Below the pieces are notes generated by a model. It searched no databases, was not told where the DNA came from, and saw only the letters and a list, made by a program, of their open reading frames with translations. Below, one piece after another: positions 1 through 10,494 of a stretch of DNA of 12,806 bases; position 1 is the stretch's first letter; every line of letters starts with the position of its first letter. Location: assembly GCA_015499985.1 (NCBI GenBank), contig JAAAUF010001077.1:1-12806 (forward strand), written 5' to 3'. This DNA comes from Haplosporangium gracile. Taxonomy: Eukaryota; Mortierellomycota; Mortierellomycetes; Mortierellales; Mortierellaceae. The translations under genes and the position numbers were made by a program.

Positions 1-18
1 AAAAAAAAAAAAAAAAAA
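1..18. repeat. Homopolymer A18 at left edge
   Basis: The window starts with 18 consecutive A. Together with the long T run at the other end it suggests that both ends are assembly breaks at homopolymers rather than arbitrary cuts. Nothing else is supported between here and about position 80. Confidence 0.9.
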
Positions 19-82
19 GAAAATTATTCTCAGCTCCCTTCACCCCCAGAAAACTAACTAACCACCCGCCCCTATTTGTAAC

Positions 83-88
83 TTTATT
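83..88 (-). terminator. Candidate polyadenylation signal AATAAA
   Basis: The plus strand reads TTTATT, which is AATAAA on the minus strand. It lies about 435 bases downstream of the MCM3 stop and just beyond the open frame ending at 111. It could end a long MCM3 3' UTR or a separate small minus-strand transcript. The hexamer alone is weak evidence in AT-rich sequence. Confidence 0.35.
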
Positions 89-110
89 ACAAAAAAACAA
101 AGTATTCCAA

Positions 111-362
111 TTAGACGGCTCGATGAAAGAAGGTCCCTGGTCCTTCCGATTCGCATACCTCTGCACAACTCTCCCTCTCTACTCTTGTGTCCTCTTGACC
201 GTCGCCACCGTCGCAGGTCGTCGTCCTTATTTCAAAAAAGTTGTCCTCCGTATGTGGGGCCGTTTTTTGCCCAAGAAGGTCATCCAGCGCTTTCAATAAG
301 GCCATTTGGCTGTCCTCTTTTACAAAATACATAGACGCTTCTATCTCTCCTAAAAAATACAT
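111..362 (-). CDS. Possible small protein or MCM3 3' UTR
   Basis: An open minus-strand frame runs from about 473 to a stop at 111. Its first ATG is at 362, giving about 83 residues beginning MYFLGEIEAS. The upstream extension has no ATG and meets TGA at 476-474. The product is acidic, with a Gly/Asp/Glu-rich centre and no recognised domain. It begins 160 bases after the MCM3 stop on the same strand, so it may simply be MCM3 3' UTR, or the last exon of another transcript. The DNA holds a short direct repeat (AAATACATAGAC, copies about 26 bases apart near 324-366), which gives the repeated SMYF residues. I do not recognise it and give it low weight. Confidence 0.2.
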   Translation of the reverse strand: MYFLGEIEASMYFVKEDSQMALLKALDDLLGQKTAPHTEDNFFEIRTTTCDGGDGQEDTRVERESCAEVCESEGPGTFFHRAV

Positions 363-521
363 AGACACGAAACGTTTAAACACTAATGAAGCATCATTCA
401 CTAAACTGGTTAATATTATTTGTGTTGATATGTTGTTTTTACAATAAAATTTCTCGAGCAAAAAAAAAAGGCATCATCTTTCCCTCCTTTCCTCCTTCCC
501 TTCTACCTCCTTCCATCAAGC

Positions 522-3848
<3,327 letters not shown>

Positions 3849-3972
3849 GGCGCCTTTTAATTGAATGAAGGGAGGGGATGAAGAGAACTGCGAAAAGGAG
3901 GGAAAAACAAAAAAATAACAAAAAAAAATGGTGGCAAGTCAGACCAGGCACTCGCAAGATACGCGTTTTAAT
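3849..3972 (-). promoter_or_regulatory. MCM3 5' leader / core promoter gap
   Basis: Only 124 bases separate the MCM3 ATG from the stop codon of the paralog A frame on the same strand. On the minus strand it is pyrimidine-rich (runs of T near 3905-3928), as expected for a fungal 5' leader. It contains one ACGCGT at 3961-3966. The MCM3 promoter therefore probably extends into the 3' end of paralog A. The extent is inferred from gene boundaries. Confidence 0.5.
3961..3966. promoter_or_regulatory. ACGCGT (MCB-like box) upstream of MCM3
   Basis: A palindromic ACGCGT lies 113-118 bases upstream of the MCM3 ATG. ACGCGT is the MluI cell-cycle box bound by MBF-type (Mbp1-Swi6) factors, which drive replication genes at G1/S in yeasts. 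A second copy lies at 4058-4063. Function here is inferred: three copies occur in the whole window, about the number expected by chance, but two of them fall within 103 bases next to MCM3. Confidence 0.45.
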
Positions 3973-4057
3973 TTATCTTTGTTTACAGCCCCTTAACCCT
4001 TCTGTGACCACTTTACTCTTGGCTCTCATCGCGATCACCACGGCTACCCTCTTTTTG

Positions 4058-4063
4058 ACGCGT
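4058..4063. promoter_or_regulatory. Second ACGCGT box, inside paralog A 3' end
   Basis: Another ACGCGT lies 210-215 bases upstream of the MCM3 ATG, within the last codons of the paralog A frame. It pairs with the copy at 3961. If functional, regulatory and coding sequence overlap here. Confidence 0.35.
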
Positions 4064-4255
4064 AAGGTCAGAGGTAAAGAAGTCATGATATTGGTTTTTA
4101 TTAAAGAACGACGAAAGAGTCGAGGTATTTTCTCAGTGGATATGTTCAAGGGCGAAGGGAGATCATTAGGGCTAGGGGATGAGCTGAGGGCTCCTGGAGG
4201 CACTTTGATAGGTGCATCAAGTGTCGTTGGACGGACGTTAGGCTGCTCTGGCGAA

Positions 4256-4293
4256 TAATGTTGTTGTTGCTGCTGCTGTTGCTGCTGTTGCAT
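4256..4293 (-). repeat. Poly-Gln (CAG/CAA) tract 1 of paralog A
   Basis: Imperfect CAR triplets on the minus strand encode about ten Gln after SPM, in the cytosolic tail. The mixed CAG/CAA codons suggest that selection or age limits slippage. A separate CAR cluster lies near 4306-4315. Confidence 0.85.
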
Positions 4294-4556
4294 TGGCGAG
4301 CAATGCTGTTGTTGCTTGTGCTGTGGCTTTGGCTCTGTATGGAAGGGAACAGGGCTGACATAAGGCGGGCCGGAATAAATAGTCGGGCTTGACTGCAATG
4401 CATTCGTGTCATAGTTTGCAGGCACGCCATTACCATGGTAACCACCGTATGGTTCGAAGAACTTTGTTGAAGGCTGGTATGGTACATACAAGGGATCATT
4501 GGACTTTTGGATCTGAGAGTATGGGTCAAGAATTAGACGCTGGTAGTTGAATGCAG

Positions 4557-4592
4557 CTTGTTGCTGCTGCTGCTGTTGTTGTTGTTGTTGGT
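4557..4592 (-). repeat. Poly-Gln (CAG/CAA) tract 2 of paralog A
   Basis: Eleven consecutive CAR codons following DQN, about 55 residues beyond the transmembrane segment. This is a likely length-polymorphic site. Confidence 0.85.
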
Positions 4593-6124
4593 TTTGATCC
4601 TGAAATATCTGTCCCTGGATGGGAACGACCATACCTTCGTTCTGGATCTGTGCCATACCTCCTCCGACGGATGGTGGTGGCGCATGCGCTTCGACGTTTG
4701 CTTTTCCAATAGAAGCAGCAGTAGCTTTACATCTCTGGTTGTTGCGGTGACGGATGGAGAGGAAGACAAGGAGAGCAATCACAAGCAGACCTCCAACGGC
4801 GCCTCCAATAATTGCGCCTAGGGGAGCTTTCTTGGATGCGGTGATGAGGTTGACTCCGCCCCAGCTCCCGGTGGTGGTGTCGAAGCTGTTGAAGTAAGAA
4901 ATTCCACCGGGAGGTGCAGAGTAGACGACTATCTGTTTGTTGAGGGCTGTCACCGCGATAGATGGAAAGAACACTGGCACGCCGCCGTTGTTGGTGACTT
5001 TTTGAAGGGTCGAGGAGATACCAGGGGTGATTGAGTAGAGAACCATAGTGTTGGCATCCTTGACCTACAGGTTCGTTTTAAATACATGTTGTTAGTTTGT
5101 GCAGCGTCCAATTCTTTTCAAGGTGGTCACTTGATAGCATTCTTATCTGTCTTACCTTATCCAAGATATAGCCAGTATCGTCCATGGTGACACTCACAGC
5201 ATCTGGCGAGAGCATAATCCCGTTCATGCTGACAGATGATGGGTTGGATAAATGGAGCAGTGGGATGGTGTTGTTGAAGGGCGTCTGGTCACTGCCTGTC
5301 GCACTGAACACCTGCCCATTACCCTGCGTGTCAAAAACGACAGAGTATCCCCGGGAATCGCCCACGTTAGTTGGGGTGTAAGTCCCGACCGAGAGCAAAG
5401 GATCGACCGCTGAGGGGTATACCACCGTACCATAACTATCAAAAACAACACATGCAGACCAGGTGCATATAAATAAAAATTTAGATGGGCAAAAGAGTCG
5501 CAGCAGAGCCTCCAATTTTTGATTTTGCTCTAAACGTTAATATCGACCCATTTCTCATTTCTCGTTCTCGCCTTACTCGCCCCCTGTGAGACTCGGTAAA
5601 AAACAAAAAACACTTACTCATGCGAACTTCCGCTTCAGGGGAGGAAACTCAACCGGAAACCAATCCAAAGCGGCTTCTCATTCGTCGAAGTACTCGTCAA
5701 ATTAGCGTACATATGGAACATATTATAGTTCGACGTCGTAAAGCTGCCCACCCACGCAAACAACTTAGGACTCAGAAACTCCACATCCCTAAACTTTGTC
5801 CCGTTAGCAATATTACCCTCAGGTGTGATATAACTACTGTAAGAAGTTTCATGTCCAAACTGGACCACCTTAATGAAGGGATTGGCTTGGTTGGAGGCGG
5901 GGGAGGCGTAACAGGCTTTGGGGGCACCGGCGGCCATGTTCCGGTGACGTTATTGTGCCGATGGGTCTGGATGTGGGCGCGTTGATGTCGGTGAGGGAGA
6001 CGTAGTTGACTTCGAGCATGCCTACGACGAAACTGGCGCCGCCAACTAGATAGACGGCTGAGTTGCGGGTGTCGGGAGCCAGGCAGGCTTGTTGGTAGCT
6101 GGGAAGCTGTGCTCCTGTAGACAT

Positions 6125-6428
6125 TTGTTGTGTGACAGAAAGAAGGCTGAAAAGTGAGGAGAGAGGGTGTAAGGAGGTAAGGGGTGTGCTTTGTGGCTGC
6201 GGGGGGATATCGAGTCAGCAAGAATGTACACTGAGGAGACTGAAATAGGGAGAGGGTGAGAGTGGAGGCGGGGGAGGAGGGATGGAAAGAAATGAAAAAG
6301 AAAATTTGGAAGGGAAAAAAAGTGGAGTGTTGATGTATAAAATTGTTATTAGTTGATTTTTAGGGCGAGGGCAGCGACCAACGAAAAATAAACAAATATT
6401 AAAGGCCAGGTAAGGGGTTGATCAATGA
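6125..6428. other. 5' flank of paralog A
   Basis: No gene seen. The minus strand is pyrimidine-rich (plus strand rich in GA and GGGAGG), like the leaders of B and C, and the last ten bases before the ATG are ACACAACAAA-like. A period-7 motif TGATCAA is repeated about three times at 6419-6439. Confidence 0.5.
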
Positions 6429-6444
6429 TCAATGATCATCACCA

Positions 6445-6688
6445 TCATTCACCAGGGAAGAGGAGCAGGAGAGGGAGGAGATGATCGAGGTGGGCCTGTC
6501 GGCTCGAGAAAGGCAAAGTAGGGTGTGAAACATGAAGAACGAGTGGCAGGAGTAGCAAAGGAAGAAAATAGAAGAAACGCCTCCAATGGGCGAAGGACTT
6601 ATGCACCTTTGGAAAAAAATCATACACACAAAACGCTTCATCCTCCACCTGGGAGACATCAGGCCGGGTCTTTGCCAGCCGCACACTA
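6445..6688 (-). other. Coding-like stretch beside foldback, unassigned
   Basis: On the minus strand a frame starting with ATG at 6694-6692 (inside the left foldback arm) reads MAGSVRLAKTRPDVSQVEDE and continues with FCVYDFFPKVHKSFAHWRRF before becoming Leu/Pro-rich and stopping at 6445. The first 45 codons look more like protein than the remainder. No domain recognised. It may be a fossil of the same element as the foldback, or chance. Confidence 0.2.
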
Positions 6689-6927
6689 CCAGCCATCGAT
6701 AAGCGCCTGCATTTTTTATTCCCAAATTTGGTCATAAGACATTTTCTTCTCTGACGGCTGGCGTCAAAGGTGGGGGTGGACTAGGCTCGGTTCCATCCTG
6801 AAGGAAAGACAGCCATCACTTTACTAACGTCGCAGACTCCTATGTCCACCCCACCTTTGACGCCAGCCGTCAGAGCAGCAAATGCCTTATGACCAAATTT
6901 GGGAATAAGAAATGCATCGATGGCTGG
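6689..6927. mobile_element. Foldback / MITE-like inverted repeat
   Basis: Left arm 6689-6780 and right arm 6845-6927 are reverse complements. About 79 of 83 aligned positions match, with an 8-base insertion (near 6701-6708) and one extra G in the left arm. The spacer is 64 bases. Outer ends are CCAGCCATCGAT...ATCGATGGCTGG. I see no clear target-site duplication, so the true ends are uncertain. On the minus strand the right arm and spacer are open and read like protein (TPAIDAFLIPKFGHK, then AALTAGVKGGVD, to a TAG at 6783-6781), so this may be an inverted duplication of a gene fragment rather than a classical MITE. Confidence 0.65.
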
Positions 6928-6939
6928 AGTCGAGCCTGT

Positions 6940-6963
6940 CCTCAGTCGATTCCTCAGTCGATT
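6940..6963. repeat. Tandem 12-mer CCTCAGTCGATT x2
   Basis: Two perfect adjacent copies, starting 13 bases beyond the right foldback arm. A third, degenerate relative (CCTCAGTTCGA) lies near 6996-7006. Confidence 0.85.
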
Positions 6964-7016
6964 CAATTTTTTCAAAAATTTCAACTGCTAAACCTCCTCA
7001 GTTCGAATGGATTCGA

Positions 7017-7044
7017 TTAGGAGCACTAAATTTTAGGAGCACTA
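7017..7044. repeat. Direct 12-mer TTAGGAGCACTA x2
   Basis: Perfect copies at 7017-7028 and 7033-7044, separated by four bases. This is the second small duplication in the same gap. Confidence 0.85.
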
Positions 7045-7267
7045 GCCATCCCTTCTCCCTCGGAAGAAAAGACCAATTGGTTATTTTCCCTCTCTATCTC
7101 CTGAAATCAGTTCAACGAACCAATTCAAGGTTTTGCGTGGCAAAACAACAAATAAACAAAGCAAATAAACAAAACAGCCAATGAAGCAAACAAACAACAA
7201 AAAATCATCCAACATGAACCAGGGCCAGAGGGAAGAAAGGAAGAAAGAGGGAGGGAACAATCAACAA

Positions 7268-7271
<4 letters not shown>

Positions 7272-7298
<27 letters not shown>
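7272..7298. repeat. (AG)n microsatellite
   Basis: 27 bases of uninterrupted alternating A and G, flanked by A/G-rich sequence. It is likely length-polymorphic. Confidence 0.95.
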
Positions 7299-7303
<5 letters not shown>

Positions 7304-7423
7304 GGGTTCAAGTTCCTTTTCTAGGGGAAAATAAGAATTATTTGGGTTGCTTCTAGATGTATGTATCCCTCGTTGTACTGTAGTAAAGACGAAAGATACA
7401 CAGAGAATAAGACAACAAGATTT

Positions 7424-9585
7424 TTATGTATTAAAAGAGATATATATGCAAGGAAAGAGTGGGCATGGTGTACAGAGAAATAGACCGTATCTTGTCAGCC
7501 ATAAAAGAAAGAAAAAAGAAGGAAAAAAAAAGCTTACTTTCAAGGAAGGAATGTTTAGGGGTCGGTGATAAACTCGCAAAAGCATGATGAGAGCGGATAT
7601 TGCCCTCCTCATCCTCGGATAGAGTTGAGGACTCAACGGAGTACTGGTACCGCCATAGGATGATGCTCGGAATTCCGCATAAATGTATTCGGGGCTGCTG
7701 GCTGTTGCTACAGCTGCCACGGCCGGTGCTGTCACAGTAGAGGTCGCTACAGAGGCATTTGCAGAGACGGTCAAAACTCTGTTCTGATTAGGGCTGATGT
7801 AGGGTGAGCCGTAGGATGTGAAGTTCAACTTGCTAGAGGCCTCATCTATGGATGTAGGGCGGTAGGCTTCAAAGGATGACACTGCGTTGGGATTGATTGG
7901 TGGTGGAGGGGGGACGAAGGAGGTCACGGGGGATGGAGGATACTGCACTTGCACTTACTTATAAATTTGAGGTTGGTAGTACTGAATCTGCTGCATATGG
8001 GGCATTTTTTGCAGTTGATCTTCTGTATTCCACCAAGGCCGCTAGCGCCACCGCTATTCGCCTTATTGAAGTCTTCATAACGGCCAAACTCGGGGCTCTC
8101 TGTTGTTGCCACATATTTCTGTTGCTGGTGGCCCCTGCGTCGGTGACAGACAAAGAAAAAAGTGGTTAAAGCAATGACCTCGAGATCTCTAGCAGAACCA
8201 CCAATGATTGCACCAATAGGAGTCCCCGAGAACTCAGGGGTAGTAAGGCTGCGTCCTCCTTCTCCGCCACCGCCACCATTGTTCATCAGTCCAGGTCCGC
8301 TCCAGGTCTGTGTAGTGGTGTCAAAACTATCAAGTTTCGAGTTCCCGGAAACGGAAGGAGAATAGGTGATGATTTGTTTGTTCAGGGCTGTGGCAACATA
8401 TGATTTCGAGAAAGGAGGTGAACCGCCTTTAACGTCGACACGCTGGAGGGAGGTAGACGTCCCAGGGGTAATAGAGTAGACAACCGTCGAACCATCCGCT
8501 GCCTGAATCAAATGAAAAAATTGCGAGTATGTCAACCACTCGTATGGTCTGGAATGATGAAAATGGCAGGCATATCCTTGATATACCTTGTCCAGGATAT
8601 AACCTGTGATTGTCATGGTAACAGGCACAGCTTCCTCTGTCAGTTTGATCGACAACAATAACGTTATCGTTTTGGTCATGTTTGCAGTCACACTGCCCGA
8701 CGCAGCATAGATCTGTCCTTGACCAGTCTTGTCAAAGACGACAGAGTGTCTCTGGCTAGGCAGATTGGCAACCGGCGAGTACGTCCCGACTGCAATCAAT
8801 GGCGTCCTTGCCGGGAAGTTTGTGAGTTCATCACTGTTAGAGAACGAGAAAGCAGCAACAGGAGAAAAATATGTAAGCAAGAAAGAGATGATTTAGTTGA
8901 CTCCGAACTGAAAAGGTTGTCCAAGGGATCAAAAAAGGACTTCTTGTATGTTGGAAAGAACGTACTCCAGAAGATCATGGGATAGGTCAGTAAAGTTCAG
9001 ACGAACACCAGCCCAGGGTAAGACAGTATCGTTTGTGATGGCCAGAAACCAATCGAAAGACTCAACACTACCTGTCAATGCGAAGAGCTTAGAAGAGAGA
9101 CACAAGGTGTCAACAAAGCTATCGGCTCCGAGAATGGTTCCACTGGGAGTAATGATTGTGCTGTAGAGACATGACCGCCGAACTGGTACACAACGAGAGG
9201 CTGTTGAGAGAAAAGGAAGGAAAAAAGTGTGTAGAAAGTAAGTTGACCTGCAGGTGGGAGGTGTTACGTTGTTTTTTTTTGTTGGGTTGCAAGAAAGAAA
9301 GGATGTTGTCAAAATAGATCAGGGAAGAATGGTGGACGGCACGCTGTTTGCATAGGTTTTTACCGGATGGATGAAGCAAGCCTTAGGTGCGCCACTAGAA
9401 CACTGCCTGGTGTTGACTTGGACTCCAGCTGGCGATAAAGTCGGAGCATTGATATTGACCATGCTAATGTAATTGACTTCGAGGCGACCCTGCATTGCTG
9501 GCGCGACTCCAACGAGGTAGACAGCGTTGTTGACCTTATCGGCAGCGAGGCAGAGGTTTGTGTAGCTGGGTATCGCTGTACTCAT
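7424..9585 (-). pseudogene. Paralog B: propeller-like membrane protein, frameshifted
   Basis: Same family as A. Exons: 9585-9343 (MSTAIPSYTNLCLAADK), 9200-8966, 8833-8587, 8502 onward. Introns at 8965-8834 and 8586-8503 match A in position and phase; intron 9342-9201 is absent from A. Joining at 9343/9200 gives the same spacing as A from the conserved Cys to QFG (20 residues), though its donor GTGCCG is weak; GTAAAA upstream (start 9366) is an alternative donor. Lesions: a one-base deletion-type frameshift near 9165-9175 (frame resumes at YSTIITPSGT), and in the tail a frame change near 8025 plus TAA at 7957-7955, possibly bypassed by a 77-nt intron. The transmembrane segment (about 8220-8146) has Arg-Asp-Glu inside it. 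Another switch near 7610 is possible, so the true 3' end is uncertain. Probably non-functional. Confidence 0.6.
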
Positions 9586-9898
9586 TTGTTGTTGAAGGAG
9601 CGGATAGTGTATGTGTGGAGTGAAGAAAAGAAGTAGGGAATAAGGAGAGTGTGTAAATGGGTAAAAAGTAGTAAAGGCGAAAAAGGAGGGAAAAGGGGTA
9701 AGATGGAAGGAAGGTAAGACAAAATATTCGAGGAAGAATACGCTAACAAAAAAGACAAGGATAAGGGCGAAGGCACAGGCATGCAGCCTTTTTTCTTCTT
9801 GGCATCTGAATAGAAAGATAGATAAGTCGGTGTGTTCTGCACAAAGGGAAAAAATAGGGCGAGTCCCTGAGCACAGGCTGAGGGCTGAGGCAAGATAA
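9586..9898. other. 5' flank of paralog B
   Basis: On the minus strand this is a pyrimidine-rich leader ending CTTCAACAACAAATG, like A. The frame upstream of the ATG stays open for more than 100 codons only because the leader is T/C-rich and lacks stops. Its translation is low-complexity Phe/Leu/Pro/Ser, so I take it as 5' UTR and promoter, not a signal peptide. Confidence 0.5.
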
Positions 9899-10427
9899 AA
9901 CAGAACGACACCCCTAGCCGCATTTTGTAGAAATATATTTTTTCCTGTCGATCTTTTCTCCGCACGACATGCAGATAATGATGCGAGTGGCGATAATGCT
10001 GCTGTCAAGAGCAATGTAAAATCTTATAGTGCCTCGAAAAAGGACGAAAAGTCGACGGAATATGTTATATGGGTAATTGAGCTCTCGAGGATGATGCAGA
10101 AACTGGCAAAAAAAACGAAAGAAAGTGAGGTTAATTCAAATGAAGAACAGAAAAAAAAAATAAAGATTTCTCGGTACATTTACCGAATATTACGAGAAGA
10201 ATGGCGGCAAATCACCACGTTCACATCTTCCTGTGCGCCCACGACTTTTACGCGGCTACGAGTATCAGGCCCCTGTAGAGATGCCTCTTACAGGCTGGGT
10301 GAATATGGTAGACGAGTTCTTCTATTTTTTACCATCAAAGGAATATGACAGATGTACAATCCTAAGGTATGAGAAAACAACTGAAGCGATCGTCGACTCG
10401 ACCCCTTCTCAGGTAGAGGAGGAATAA
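9899..10427 (+). pseudogene. Unassigned plus-strand coding-like block in two frames
   Basis: A plus-strand frame is open from 9899 to a stop at 10348 and reads like protein over about 9950-10205: FFPVDLFSARHADNDAS, later STEYVIWVIELSRMMQKLAK, then a Lys/Glu-rich coil and ISRYIYRILREEWRQI. Beyond about 10240 the coding look moves to the next frame (GYEYQAPVEMPLTGWVNMVD, then EFFYFLPSKEYDRCTILRYE) and stops at TAA 10425-10427, inside AATAAA (10423-10428). This suggests the 3' part of a frameshifted gene, or two exons. No ATG start, splice pair or domain could be fixed. It is tail-to-tail with paralog C and head-to-head with B, and unrelated to them in sequence. Confidence 0.35.
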
Positions 10428-10494
10428 ATTGAGGCGACGAAGTCGAGGACTTGACATGAAGAATGTTACTGGTGACGGCGCTGAAAGGTGATGG
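10428..10494. other. Short gap between convergent ends
   Basis: 67 bases between the plus-strand block and the tail of paralog C. No feature seen except the shared end signal at 10423-10428. Confidence 0.4.

Larger units (their letters stand above)
3973..6124 (-). pseudogene. Paralog A: propeller-like membrane protein, damaged exon 1
   Basis: Three exons: 6124-5618, 5435-5156, 5064-3973. Exon lengths sum to 1879 nt, i.e. 626 codons plus one base. The start MSTGAQLPSY follows a CAACAA leader also seen in B. The N-terminal two thirds resemble a Kelch/galactose-oxidase-like ectodomain (inferred; e.g. GYSVVFDTQGNGQVF, ATALNKQIVVYS, FNSFDTTTGSW). One transmembrane helix follows (about 4824-4753, APLGAIIGGAVGGLLVIALL), then a basic stop-transfer and a long cytosolic tail with two poly-Gln tracts and many Pro/Ser. 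Lesions: a one-base frameshift at about 5935-5950 and an in-frame TGA at 5637-5635, 17 bases before the exon 1 donor. Exons 2-3 are intact and could still be expressed. No signal peptide is evident. No ligand or function is known to me. Confidence 0.65.
6928..7423. other. Gene-free gap between foldback and paralog B
   Basis: No convincing gene. It holds two small duplications (6940-6963 and 7017-7044), a stretch rich in AAACAAAC-type repeats (about 7140-7202), a GA microsatellite at 7272-7298, and the presumed 3' flank of paralog B. No canonical AATAAA for B was found. Confidence 0.6.

Noticed and set aside
241..447. Plus-strand 68-residue frame ending in AATAAA
   Set aside because: It lies opposite the minus-strand open frame, has no recognisable features, and AATAAA is common in this AT-rich end.
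4558..4821. Plus-strand Leu-rich frame
   Set aside because: It is the antisense of CAG/CAA repeats in the paralog A tail; poly-Leu here is an artefact.
6912..7184. Plus-strand 90-residue frame starting in the right foldback arm
   Set aside because: It runs through duplicated 12-mers and AAACA-rich sequence, with low-complexity Ser and no conserved look.
7942..7958. A 16-nt GTAAGT...CAG micro-intron in paralog B
   Set aside because: Too short for a fungal spliceosomal intron and it does not restore the SSFEAYRP frame.
9586..10014. N-terminal extension of paralog B with a hydrophobic, signal-peptide-like run
   Set aside because: The stretch is pyrimidine-rich leader lacking stops; A and C have different sequences upstream, and homology starts at MST/MSS.
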